This document shows positions 7,251 through 14,573 of a stretch of 17,492 bases of DNA, one piece after another. The position numbers were made by a program, and so were the translations under genes. Each line of letters opens with the position of its first letter. The stretch's first letter is position 1. The stretch spans positions 23,984-41,475 of the forward strand of contig FR891193.1 in NCBI GenBank assembly GCA_000433515.1, written 5' to 3'. The notes under the pieces are model-generated. The model saw only the letters and a list, made by a program, of their open reading frames with translations, had not been told where the DNA came from and searched no databases. This stretch comes from Candidatus Colimorpha enterica. Lineage in GTDB: Bacteria > Bacillota > Clostridia > Oscillospirales > CAG-272.

Positions 7251-9044
7251 ATGAAACGCCGTTCTTACACAGATCCGCGCGGTCAGCGGGATAACAGTGG
7301 CAACATATCCGGCGGGAGATATGCGCTTCTTGTCTGTCTGATAATCACCGCGCTGGCGGTTGTGGCAATGGGACTCTTCGTCCCGTCCGACGGGGCAAAG
7401 AATCCGATAGAGGCTTTCATGCTCTTTGCCCGCAACGGATTTAAGCAGGACTCCGACAGTCCCGGAGGCGGCACGGACGGCAGCGGCAGCGCTTCCGCTC
7501 CGTCGACCGATCCTGTGAGTGAGCCGGGAAGCGGCAGTGTGACCGGTACGGTGACGGCAGACGGGCCTTCCGGAGCGCCGACCGATACCGGAGTGACCGA
7601 TTCTCCGACGACCGCTGCTCCGGAGGAGCCGATAAATCCGACAGAGTACTATAAGGACACTCTGTTCATCGGGGATTCAAGAACCGCCGGGCTTTATATC
7701 TACGGCAGGATAGAGGGAGCGTCGTATTTTGCGCGCACCTCCATGAACGTCGGGAACTGTTTCAACGGCTCGAAATCCGAGACGGGGACAGGCTCGCTCA
7801 GCCTTGAAGCGTATCTGAAAAAGAACCGGTTCGGCAAGATATATATCCTTCTCGGCATAAACGAAATAGGTTATTCTTATGACTGGATCGTGACAAGGTA
7901 CGAAAAGCTGATATCCCGTCTGCAGGAGCTTCAGCCGGGTGCGGTCATTGTTATCCAGTCGAATATGCACGTTACAAAGGCAAAGTCCGACTCCAGCCCG
8001 AAAACGTTCAACAATACAAGGATAAACGAGCTGAACCGCCGCCTGTCGGGGCTTGCTGACGGGAAAAAGGTGTTCTATCTTTCGTTCGAGTCGATATTTG
8101 ACGGAGCCGACGGGAATATGAATCCGGATTATTCCGGCGACGGCGTGCATCTCAAGGCGAAAAGCTATAAAATATGGAGAGACTATCTTCTCAGCGAAGG
8201 AATGCTCCGCCTGCCGGAGAATACCAATATCACAGTCATCACCAACCCCGGCTATTCCGGCGGGGACGACCGGACCGACGGAACCACCGACCGCGTTACC
8301 GAACCGCCGGTGACCGAGCCTCCGAAAACCGAACCGCCGGAAACAAAGCCTCCGACGACCGAGCCTCCGACAACCGAGCCTCCGACGACCGAGCCTCCGA
8401 CAACAGAGCCTCCGACAACGGAGCCTCCGACAACCGAGCCTCCGATAACCGAGCCGGACGACGGTAGTTACTTTTCCGACGCGCTGTTTATAGGAGATTC
8501 AAGGACGGTCGGACTCAGCCTTTACGGAGAGATCAAAGGTGCGACGTATTTCGCAAAAAACAGCGCCACCGTTTACACCTTCCTGAACGGATATGAAACC
8601 GAAAAGCCGGATCCCAGAATGGGAGACAGGACGCTTTCGGAGGTGCTTGCCGGAAGAAAGTTCGGAAAGATATACATCCTGTTCGGCATAAACGAGCTCG
8701 GAGGAAGCGCACCGTCGGCTGTCAGGGGCGGATTTGAAAGGTTCGTTTCACTTCTTAAAGCCGCACAGCCGAATGCGAAAATCATAATTCAGTCGAATAT
8801 GCACGTCACAAAGGCATATGAGGAGAAGTACCCGGTACGCGGAAAGGACAGAGTAAACGAGCTGAATTTGCTTCTTGCCGGACTTGCGAACGGGAAGGAC
8901 GTGTTCTATCTCGGCTTCGAGACTCTTTTCGACGATGAAGAGGGGTATCTGCGTGAGGATTACGCGCGCGACGGTCTGCATATGCTTGCCGGAGAGCCGT
9001 ATAACGTCTGGAGGGGCTACATCACCGAATTCGGTATGCTCTGA
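7251..9044 (+). CDS. Membrane-anchored protein with tandem SGNH/GDSL hydrolase domains
   Basis: A 597-aa protein with a short basic cytoplasmic end, one membrane segment (about 24-42), a Ser/Thr/Gly/Pro-rich stalk (70-130) and two homologous SGNH domains (about 132-320 and 406-597) joined by a TEPP repeat linker (349-402). Domain 1 has GDSRT (S143), GINE (202-205) and DGVH (D297, H300). Domain 2 has GDSRT (S417), GINE (479-482) and DGLH (D574, H577). Both therefore keep the Ser-Asp-His triad and the block III Asn. IQSNMHVTKA is shared by both copies. It follows the MBOAT gene by 26 nt with AAAAGGAG as ribosome binding site. With that partner it is probably an extracytoplasmic O-acetyltransferase or esterase for a surface polymer; which of the two, and the role of each copy, is inference. 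Confidence 0.9.
   Translation: MKRRSYTDPRGQRDNSGNISGGRYALLVCLIITALAVVAMGLFVPSDGAKNPIEAFMLFARNGFKQDSDSPGGGTDGSGSASAPSTDPVSEPGSGSVTGTVTADGPSGAPTDTGVTDSPTTAAPEEPINPTEYYKDTLFIGDSRTAGLYIYGRIEGASYFARTSMNVGNCFNGSKSETGTGSLSLEAYLKKNRFGKIYILLGINEIGYSYDWIVTRYEKLISRLQELQPGAVIVIQSNMHVTKAKSDSSPKTFNNTRINELNRRLSGLADGKKVFYLSFESIFDGADGNMNPDYSGDGVHLKAKSYKIWRDYLLSEGMLRLPENTNITVITNPGYSGGDDRTDGTTDRVTEPPVTEPPKTEPPETKPPTTEPPTTEPPTTEPPTTEPPTTEPPTTEPPITEPDDGSYFSDALFIGDSRTVGLSLYGEIKGATYFAKNSATVYTFLNGYETEKPDPRMGDRTLSEVLAGRKFGKIYILFGINELGGSAPSAVRGGFERFVSLLKAAQPNAKIIIQSNMHVTKAYEEKYPVRGKDRVNELNLLLAGLANGKDVFYLGFETLFDDEEGYLREDYARDGLHMLAGEPYNVWRGYITEFGML
8295..8456 (+). repeat. 15-bp tandem repeat coding a TEPP linker
   Basis: About ten units of 15 nt encode xTEPP (one TKPP), with x mostly Thr, ending in TEPD. 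The six central units are almost identical in DNA, differing mostly at third positions, so copy number is likely to vary between strains. The product is an extended, rigid, negatively charged spacer between the two SGNH domains. Confidence 0.9.
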
Positions 9045-9050
9045 AACCCT

Positions 9051-9089
9051 GTCCGTTGCGCCGGTGCGGCCGGCAGATTGCCGGCGGAC
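9051..9089 (+). other. Competing hairpins in the leader of the YhcH gene
   Basis: GCCGG (9060-9064) can pair with CCGGC (9070-9074), but CCGGC can instead pair with GCCGG at 9080-9084. GTCCG (9051-9055) can close the second form by pairing with CGGAC (9085-9089). The two folds exclude each other. No known riboswitch is recognised. Confidence 0.35.
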
Positions 9090-9109
9090 TTATATGAAAG
9101 GATCACACT

Positions 9110-9562
9110 ATGATAAACGACAGAATTTCAAACAGCGGAAAATACAATGCGGTCAATGCGGATTTTGCGAAGGTTTTCGCATTTCTTGCCGGGATCGACG
9201 GCAGCACGGCATTGGGGAGATACGACATTTCCGACACCGCATACGTGAATGTCGCGGAGGGCGACACCGTACCGCGCTCCGAGGGCAGATTTGAGGCACA
9301 CGATATTTATGCCGACATACAGTATATGATCTGCGGGCGCGAGGTCATCGATGTCTGCGATGCCGAGGGGCTTTGCGTAACCGTGGATAATCCGGCGGGG
9401 GACATTAAATTTCTTGCCGAACCCGCAGATTACGCGCAGGCATATCTCGGCGAGGGCTGGTTTGCCGTGCTTTTCCCCGGAGAAGCTCACAGACCCATGA
9501 CGGCGCCTGACGGCATCCCGATGCACGTGAAGAAGGCTGTTGCGAAGATTAAGATCAACTGA
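9110..9562 (+). CDS. YhcH/YjgK/YiaL (DUF386) family protein
   Basis: A 150-aa cupin-like protein of the YhcH/YjgK/YiaL family, which includes EbgC (beta-galactosidase small subunit) and NanQ, a sialic acid anomerase. Signatures are FEAHDIYADIQYMICGREVI (61-80) with E62 and H64, and FPGEAHRPM (122-130) with H127, followed by the family ending VKKAVAKIKI. These residues normally bind a metal at the sugar site. ATG 9110 has GAAAGGA about 8 nt upstream. It lies 65 nt after the SGNH gene and ends at a strong terminator, so it may be the last gene of the MBOAT-SGNH transcript. A role in sugar or sialic-acid metabolism is a family-level inference; no nan genes are visible. Confidence 0.92.
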   Translation: MINDRISNSGKYNAVNADFAKVFAFLAGIDGSTALGRYDISDTAYVNVAEGDTVPRSEGRFEAHDIYADIQYMICGREVIDVCDAEGLCVTVDNPAGDIKFLAEPADYAQAYLGEGWFAVLFPGEAHRPMTAPDGIPMHVKKAVAKIKIN

Positions 9563-9600
9563 AAAACTGCGTCCCGCACATTCCGGGGCGCAGTTTTTTT
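9562..9600 (+). terminator. Intrinsic terminator after the YhcH gene
   Basis: The arm AAAAACTGCGTCCC (9562-9575) pairs with GGGGCGCAGTTTTT starting at 9585, with one T-G wobble, followed by a T tract to 9600 and a second T tract just after. Confidence 0.9.
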
Positions 9601-9620
9601 CAGTTTTTTCGTGATAGGTA

Positions 9621-9650
9621 TTGCTTTTTATATAACGCTTGTGATATAAT
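9621..9650 (+). promoter_or_regulatory. Promoter for the LiaF/LiaG-like pair
   Basis: TTGCTT (9621-9626), an 18-nt spacer and a perfect TATAAT (9645-9650) with TGTGA upstream as extended -10. The predicted start near 9657 lies just before the AAAGGA site at 9665-9670. Confidence 0.7.
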
Positions 9651-9681
9651 AAATCGACATCGGGAAAGGATGTATGTTTTT

Positions 9682-10356
9682 ATGAAAAATCTGAGTAAAA
9701 TTGTCTGGGGACTGGTTCTTGTTGCGGCGGGCGTGCTGTTCGGACTGAATGCGGTCGGAGTGACCGATGTAAAGGTGTTTTTCGACGGCTGGTGGACGCT
9801 GTTCATAATAATCCCGTGCTTTGTGGGGCTGTTTACCGGCAGTGACAGAACCGGAAATCTTATCGGTCTGCTTATCGGCGTTATACTTCTGCTTTGCTGT
9901 CAGGATATCATTGATTTCAGCGTAATATGGAAGCTGGTTCTTCCGGTCGTTGTGGTCATAATCGGACTCTGCCTGATTTTCGGCGGATTCGGTTTAAGGA
10001 GACGCAGGTTCGAGCTGAAAAGCAGCTCCGGGAATGTGTCAACCGGTTTTGCGGCATTTTCCGGAAAGACGATGAAGTTTGACGGCGAGGTCTTTCGCGG
10101 TGCCGAAATAAACGCGGTGTTCGGGGGAGTGAAATGCGACCTGACGAATGCGGCTTTTGAGGGCGACACCGTAATCAACGCGACGGCGGTCTTCGGCGGA
10201 GTTGATATAATCGTTCCTGCCGGGGTGAACGTGAGGGTCCGGTCGAATTCCGTCTTCGGCGGGGTATCTGACAGGAATCACGTGAATACTGACGGCAACC
10301 CGTATACGGTTTACGTCAACGCCACCTGTATTTTCGGCGGTGTGGATATAAAATGA
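9682..10356 (+). CDS. LiaF-like membrane protein (DUF5668 plus LiaF C-terminal domain)
   Basis: A 224-aa protein. Residues 1-105 hold about four membrane segments arranged as in LiaI/LiaF transmembrane regions (KIVWGLVLVAAGVLFGLNAVG, then WWTLFIIIPCFVGL). Residues 125-224 form a beta-rich domain with four FGGV repeats (147-150, 171-174, 192-195, 218-221), typical of the C-terminal domain of LiaF-type cell-envelope stress regulators. ATG 9682 is preferred to the in-frame ATG 9670, which directly abuts the GAAAGGA ribosome binding site; 9682 leaves an 11-nt spacing. It overlaps the next gene by 4 nt (ATGA). In Bacillus LiaF inhibits the LiaRS two-component system, but no kinase or regulator gene is present here, so the partner is unknown. 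Confidence 0.85.
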   Translation: MKNLSKIVWGLVLVAAGVLFGLNAVGVTDVKVFFDGWWTLFIIIPCFVGLFTGSDRTGNLIGLLIGVILLLCCQDIIDFSVIWKLVLPVVVVIIGLCLIFGGFGLRRRRFELKSSSGNVSTGFAAFSGKTMKFDGEVFRGAEINAVFGGVKCDLTNAAFEGDTVINATAVFGGVDIIVPAGVNVRVRSNSVFGGVSDRNHVNTDGNPYTVYVNATCIFGGVDIK

Positions 10357-11159
10357 CCACGGGGCAGAGTGTTATCAGGTACTGCGCAATTGCGCTTGCA
10401 GTGCTGCTCAGCGTTACGATAATTGCCTCGGTCGTGCTTTCGATAGCCGGAGTGCTTTCACTGCTCGGCGGCAAAAGGGGGATCGGAGAAATGAAGACAT
10501 TTGAGATCGGCGAAGAGGTAAAATCGCTCGACATCAATATCGGCGCGGCGGAGCTTAAGATTGTTGCCGGCGGGGAGTTCCGTGTGGAGAGCAATATCGG
10601 AAAGCTGACGGTGAGCTGTAGAAACGGGGTGCTTAAGATCTCGGAGAAAAGGCGTCTTTCGCTTTCATATGACGGGAAGGCGGTACTTAAGGTCTGCATA
10701 CCGGAGGGAACGGTATTTGAAAAGCTCTCTCTTGATGCAGGTGCGGGAACAGTTGACATAGACTCTGTCTCGGCTGAGACTGTAAAGCTTGACCTCGGTG
10801 CCGGAAAGACGGAGATCGGAATGCTTGTTGCGACCGGAAAGGCGGAGATCGACGGCGGCGCCGGTAAGATCAGCGTGAAGGACGGCAGGATAAACTCTCT
10901 TGATGCCGATACCGGAGCCGGTGCCATGGACATTGCCGGCGTGCTTACCGGGACAAGCCGCATAAGCATCGGCGTCGGAAGGGCAGAGCTTACGCTGCGC
11001 GGAGGAGAGGACGCTTACCGGTTTGATATCGACAAGGGAATCGGCAGAGTTACCGTCGGCGGCAGGGAAATGTCCGACGGCGAGAAGTGCGGAAGCGGAG
11101 ACAACCTCATTGAGATCGACGGCGGGATAGGGTCGGTAACCGTTACATTTGCCGACTGA
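10353..11159 (+). CDS. DUF4097 / LiaG-like beta-repeat membrane protein
   Basis: A 268-aa protein with one N-terminal membrane segment (about 9-38) and a long extracytoplasmic region of short beta strands. Recurring motifs such as LDAGAGTVDIDSV, LDLGAGKTEIGML, IDGGAGKISVKDG and DTGAGAMDIAGV show a right-handed beta-repeat fold of the DUF4097 (putative adhesin) family, to which LiaG belongs. Its start overlaps the end of the LiaF-like gene (ATGA), so the two are made together. The order LiaF-like then LiaG-like echoes the lia operon of Bacilli and suggests envelope-stress sensing or surface function. A specific ligand cannot be inferred. Confidence 0.85.
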   Translation: MTTGQSVIRYCAIALAVLLSVTIIASVVLSIAGVLSLLGGKRGIGEMKTFEIGEEVKSLDINIGAAELKIVAGGEFRVESNIGKLTVSCRNGVLKISEKRRLSLSYDGKAVLKVCIPEGTVFEKLSLDAGAGTVDIDSVSAETVKLDLGAGKTEIGMLVATGKAEIDGGAGKISVKDGRINSLDADTGAGAMDIAGVLTGTSRISIGVGRAELTLRGGEDAYRFDIDKGIGRVTVGGREMSDGEKCGSGDNLIEIDGGIGSVTVTFAD

Positions 11160-11174
11160 AATACGGAATACAGC

Positions 11175-11216
11175 GGCTGTTAGGAAAACCTCGTGTTTTT
11201 TAACAGCCCCTTTCTT
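11175..11216 (+). terminator. GGCTGTTA-type terminator after the LiaG-like gene
   Basis: GGCTGTTA (11175-11182) pairs perfectly with TAACAGCC (11201-11208), with further A-T and G-T pairs inside, followed by a T-rich tail. Related structures recur at 14621-14653 and 17171-17209. Confidence 0.75.
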
Positions 11217-11308
11217 TTTCCGAACACAAAAGCGTTTCCGGCATAGAATAAAAACAGGCGGGCGGGATTGCCCGGATCGTCGGTTCTATGAAAGGAACGG
11301 TGGGAATA

Positions 11309-12346
11309 ATGCCGGAAACAGTCACAAAAGGACGCTATTTTATCGGAGCAAACACGTCGGCAGGATTTGTAAATTATACGGACGAGATACTTTGCGGTCT
11401 TGATCGGGTCTACATAATCAAGGGAGGTCCCGGAACGGGCAAGTCTACTCTGATGAAACGCTTTGCAGCGTATGCGGAGGAGCGGGGGCATACGGTTGAG
11501 AGGTATTTCTGCTCGTCCGACAGCGATTCGCTTGACGGGGTGGTTCTCCGTGATGCGGGGACGGGAATAATCGACGGCACAGCGCCGCACTGCGCAGATC
11601 CGAAGTATCCGGGGGCACGCGAGGAGATCGTGAATATCGGCAGACTTTGGGACACCGGGCTGCTGCGCGGGCGGTTTGATGAGATAAAAACGCTGTGCGA
11701 CAGAAAAAGCGGACTTTTTGCAACGGTCTACAAGTACTTTTCGGTCTGCCGCTCATTGAGAACCGAGAGGGAAAAGCTGGTCTCCGGCTGTGAAAAAAGC
11801 GATAAAGCCGAGGCTGCCGTGCACCGTCTGATGGAGCGCTTCGGACGCGGCGGCGGCTTCCGGCTGATCCCGCGTCAGATATCGGCGGTCGGGATGAACG
11901 GAGTGTGCAATTTTGGTACTTTTGCCGAAAACGCCGACGAGATCTGGCTGATAAGCGATCGGCGCGGAATTGCCGGAGATTTCCTCGGAGTGATGATAAA
12001 GGAAGCCGGGAGCCTTGGACTTGAGACGCATATCTCACGCGATCATCTGCTTGAGCCGGATGCCTTGTACTTCCCGGAGAAGCGGATTGCCGTTGTCAGC
12101 GACTGCGATGCGGGAAAGGCGACGCGGATAATCAACACCGACCGCTTCATCGACGGTGCGGGGCTTTCGGAGCACCGTGCAGCCCTGAGATTCCTGAAAA
12201 AACTCGAAAATGAGCTGTTCAGCCGCGCGCTTTCGCTGTTCGGGGAGATCAGAACCTGTCATTTTGCGGTTGAGGATATATACCGCGGCGCGATGGATTT
12301 CGGCGGTCTTGAGCCGGTGTTTGAACAGATCACGGCGGGATTGTGA
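11309..12346 (+). CDS. P-loop ATPase, PRK06851-like, with a degenerate second half
   Basis: A 345-aa soluble protein. It opens with FIGANTSAGFVNYTDEI, then LDRVYIIKGGPGTGKSTLMK, where Walker A is GGPGTGKST (39-47). The rest matches what I recall of the uncharacterised clostridial ATPase family PRK06851, known for two P-loop domains. Here residues 202-266 (FGTFAENADEIWLISDRRG and on) mirror the layout of the first half, but the Walker A position reads DRRGIAGDF, without Lys or Ser/Thr. The ending HFAVEDIYRGAMDFGGLEPV is also unexplained. ATG 11309 is chosen because AAAGGA (11291-11296) lies 12 nt upstream; ATG 11288 has no binding site and would add seven residues. It is monocistronic, closed by a terminator. 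The function is unknown; nucleotide binding is likely. Confidence 0.8.
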   Translation: MPETVTKGRYFIGANTSAGFVNYTDEILCGLDRVYIIKGGPGTGKSTLMKRFAAYAEERGHTVERYFCSSDSDSLDGVVLRDAGTGIIDGTAPHCADPKYPGAREEIVNIGRLWDTGLLRGRFDEIKTLCDRKSGLFATVYKYFSVCRSLRTEREKLVSGCEKSDKAEAAVHRLMERFGRGGGFRLIPRQISAVGMNGVCNFGTFAENADEIWLISDRRGIAGDFLGVMIKEAGSLGLETHISRDHLLEPDALYFPEKRIAVVSDCDAGKATRIINTDRFIDGAGLSEHRAALRFLKKLENELFSRALSLFGEIRTCHFAVEDIYRGAMDFGGLEPVFEQITAGL

Positions 12347-12389
12347 AAAAAGGCAGCCTTTGCAGATCATGTGCAGGGCTGCCTTTTTT
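12346..12389 (+). terminator. Strong terminator after the ATPase gene
   Basis: AAAAAAGGCAGCC starting at 12346 is perfectly complementary to GGCTGCCTTTTTT (12377-12389), with an 18-nt loop that can itself fold through TGCA repeats. The T run completes an intrinsic terminator. Confidence 0.92.
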
Positions 12390-12439
12390 GTATGCGGCGG
12401 GGAAATGACGGCTCGGCTGCATAAATGCCGCATTTGGGG

Positions 12440-12468
12440 TTGACAACTGCGCTTTTTTGTGATACACT
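12440..12468 (+). promoter_or_regulatory. Promoter for the PepSY-like membrane protein gene
   Basis: Perfect TTGACA (12440-12445), a 17-nt spacer and TACACT (12463-12468) preceded by TGTGA. The leader to ATG 12595 would be about 120 nt. It contains a small GGGTC...GACCC hairpin (about 12550-12572) and no riboswitch I recognise. Confidence 0.75.
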
Positions 12469-12594
12469 TGATTTGGGAGAGGAAATATTATTCAAATACG
12501 GGCTGAATTTTTGTCGCTTGAGACGTTTTTTCGGGCAGAGGGTGAATACCGGGTCGATCCGAATAATGACCCTATTGCGGAGAAAGGATAAATC

Positions 12595-13530
12595 ATGTCA
12601 ACGAAAACAAAAAAGATAATCACGATAGCCGGAATTATTCTGGCTTTGGTCATAATTGTTTCAGCGGTTCTTTTAGTGTCAAAAGAAGTTGTTATACGGA
12701 CATACGAAATCGATTTTCCGGGCGAGGGCGGGGAAATGACTGTACTGAACACGACAGTCATATCCGCCGATGTCGAGTCGCTGGAAAAGCAGGTGTCCAC
12801 TATGACAGGGTACATATACTGTGATCCTGTAATCACGGATTACAAAATTGTCGAGAAATTCGGGTTTGATATCGGTAAATACCACTACCCGGCTTTTGGT
12901 ACGTTTGAAGAGCCGCGGCTTTACGGCGACATAAATGAAAGGCATATTGAGATCGACAAGTACGGTTCGTTCGTTTATAAAACGGGAGTTGAGGATACGT
13001 GGTTTGATATGCAGCTAAGTGACGCCGAGTGCATGAGCATAGCAAAACAATGGCTGAAAGAAAACGGTCTTCTGAATATGAATATCGACCCGTACTGGAC
13101 AAAAGACGAGAGCAGGGTTACAACAAAAGGGGAAACTGTCGTTATTGCCAAAACCATAGTTTTTCATCTCCTGACGGACGACGGCTGTGGAATATACGGA
13201 AATTCAAGAGTCTCGGTGCGTGTGAACGGCAACGGAGAAATTGTCGATGTTTACTACCGCTGGAGAGAATACAAACGGAAAATCAAGGCTGACCTGATTT
13301 CGATAGAAGACGCACTTAAAAGAATTGATGAGCAGAAGGCATACATTTCGATGGAGAATGCATCGAAAGAGTTGAGGTTTGAGAGTGTTTCGGTTCATTA
13401 TTGGGCTGAAGCAATCGATGTCGGAATCAAGGTGATGCTGCCGGTATATGTGTTTGAGGGAGAATCAACGACACAGGACGGCAGTGTGGAGGATTTTTCA
13501 ATAACCGTTCAGGCAAATAAACTTAACTGA
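12595..13530 (+). CDS. Membrane-anchored extracytoplasmic protein, possibly PepSY/YycI-like
   Basis: A 311-aa protein I do not recognise with certainty. It has a basic N-terminus, a single membrane anchor (about 8-28) and an external domain of roughly 280 residues. The segment VSVRVNGNGEIVDVYYRWRE (206-225), followed by ISIEDALKRI (235-244) and a late MLPVYVFEGE (281-290), resembles PepSY-like or YycH/YycI-like regulatory domains of Firmicutes; this is a fold-level impression only. ATG 12595 has GAGAAAGGA about 6 nt upstream. The gene is more A-rich than its neighbours and has its own promoter. The lipoprotein gene downstream may be on the same transcript. No catalytic motif is seen. Confidence 0.7.
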   Translation: MSTKTKKIITIAGIILALVIIVSAVLLVSKEVVIRTYEIDFPGEGGEMTVLNTTVISADVESLEKQVSTMTGYIYCDPVITDYKIVEKFGFDIGKYHYPAFGTFEEPRLYGDINERHIEIDKYGSFVYKTGVEDTWFDMQLSDAECMSIAKQWLKENGLLNMNIDPYWTKDESRVTTKGETVVIAKTIVFHLLTDDGCGIYGNSRVSVRVNGNGEIVDVYYRWREYKRKIKADLISIEDALKRIDEQKAYISMENASKELRFESVSVHYWAEAIDVGIKVMLPVYVFEGESTTQDGSVEDFSITVQANKLN

Positions 13531-13552
13531 GACAGGTAAATATCAAACGAAA

Positions 13553-13585
13553 CCTACCGGCAGACCTCAAAGCTCTGCCGGTAGG
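13553..13585. repeat. CCGGCAGA hairpin, copy 1 (upstream of lipoprotein gene)
   Basis: CCTACCGGCAGA (13553-13564) and TCTGCCGGTAGG (13574-13585) form a perfect 12-bp stem with a 9-nt loop that includes CAAAGC. There is no T tract on the plus strand. It closely resembles the hairpin at 14574-14609 on the other side of the lipoprotein gene. Confidence 0.8.
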
Positions 13586-13601
13586 GTAAAACGGTGATAA
13601 T

Positions 13602-14558
13602 ATGAAAAAAGCAATATCTGTCATCCTGATGCTCATAGCAGCAATTCTCTCCACAGCCTGCTCCGGCAGCAAAATGTCAGCTCCCGAAGGAAGCACCTCC
13701 GCTGTCACAAAAGACCCTGACGAGCTCTTTGCGGAAAAGATGAGACAGCAGCAGTATGACTATTGGGTGACCTACGTTAACCCAAAGTCAAACGAAGAGA
13801 TGAAAGCCTATGGCTATAATGACAACGGCGAACTGACTCTTCCGCTGTCCGAACTCAGGCACTGCGAGGAGATATTCCCTCAGAAGGTCTTATCACAGAG
13901 CAGAAAGCCCGATCCGGTTGCAGACAGGTTCAAACCCGGCAGCGTTGAATACGGTCATTCTGAGTATGGAATTGAGATAATCGGATATGTAACCGACCTT
14001 GTTTCTCACTGCGTGCGTGAAGAGAATATTCTCAACAGCGGACACGATGAAGAACTGCCGGGAATTCCGAAGCAATGGTATGTGATTTATAACGGTCATA
14101 CAGAAACCAAAATCACGATTACCGGTGTTATTTCCGTCGGAAACCATGCTCAGGACGAAAATCACGATTACAGCTATCTCATCGGCAAGGAAATCACTGT
14201 TCGTCAGAACGGCTTTTGGTATTATGATGACAGCGGCGAACTGCGCAAGGACGGTGCAAACAGGCGTTACACGTATGTCCTTAAGCCGAACACGGAAGCG
14301 GTTATCGCCATCGATAAAATCGACAAAAACAATATGTTCTCTACCTGCACGACCGGCGCGGAAGCCTATGCAATACTGACCAATCAGGAAAATCCGTGCT
14401 ACGTATATGACTTCTACCCCGCCACAAACAAGCAGGGCGAAAAGATAACGAATTCGGCAATGCTTGAGGAGTATTTCAAATCCCTCGACGAGGAATACGG
14501 CGGTCTTTACGACCCGTGGGGGAAGAAAAACGCGGTAAAAGAAAACCTCGCGCTGTAA
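13602..14558 (+). CDS. Putative lipoprotein of unknown function
   Basis: A 318-aa exported protein. It starts MKKAISVILMLIAAILSTAC, a classic type II signal peptide with the lipid-modified cysteine at C20; the -3 residue is Ser, slightly off the LxxC consensus but allowed. A short Ser/Thr-rich linker follows (21-40), then a hydrophilic domain rich in Tyr, Asp, Asn and Glu with no motif I recognise. The middle (about 160-235), with GVISVGNHAQDENHDYSYLI and ITVRQNGFWYYDDSGEL, looks like a beta-rich domain. The ribosome binding site is weak (GGTGA, 13593-13597). No promoter is visible directly upstream, so it may be read from the 12440 promoter. Related hairpins lie on both sides of the gene. 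Codon choice is more A-rich than in the housekeeping genes nearby. Confidence 0.8.
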   Translation: MKKAISVILMLIAAILSTACSGSKMSAPEGSTSAVTKDPDELFAEKMRQQQYDYWVTYVNPKSNEEMKAYGYNDNGELTLPLSELRHCEEIFPQKVLSQSRKPDPVADRFKPGSVEYGHSEYGIEIIGYVTDLVSHCVREENILNSGHDEELPGIPKQWYVIYNGHTETKITITGVISVGNHAQDENHDYSYLIGKEITVRQNGFWYYDDSGELRKDGANRRYTYVLKPNTEAVIAIDKIDKNNMFSTCTTGAEAYAILTNQENPCYVYDFYPATNKQGEKITNSAMLEEYFKSLDEEYGGLYDPWGKKNAVKENLAL

Positions 14559-14573
14559 CCGCACGATAAAAAA

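Noticed and set aside
8295..8456. Regular short repeats that could suggest a CRISPR array.
   Set aside because: Units are 15 nt, directly abutting with no spacers, and in frame within a coding sequence.
8174..8467. A plus-strand frame with repeated ASDNR/ASDDR units.
   Set aside because: It is the +2 shift of the TEPP repeat inside the SGNH gene; the repetition comes from the DNA repeat.
12425..12619. A 64-codon plus-strand frame over the promoter and leader of the PepSY-like gene.
   Set aside because: Its start lies upstream of the predicted promoter, just after a terminator, and it runs into the downstream gene in another frame.
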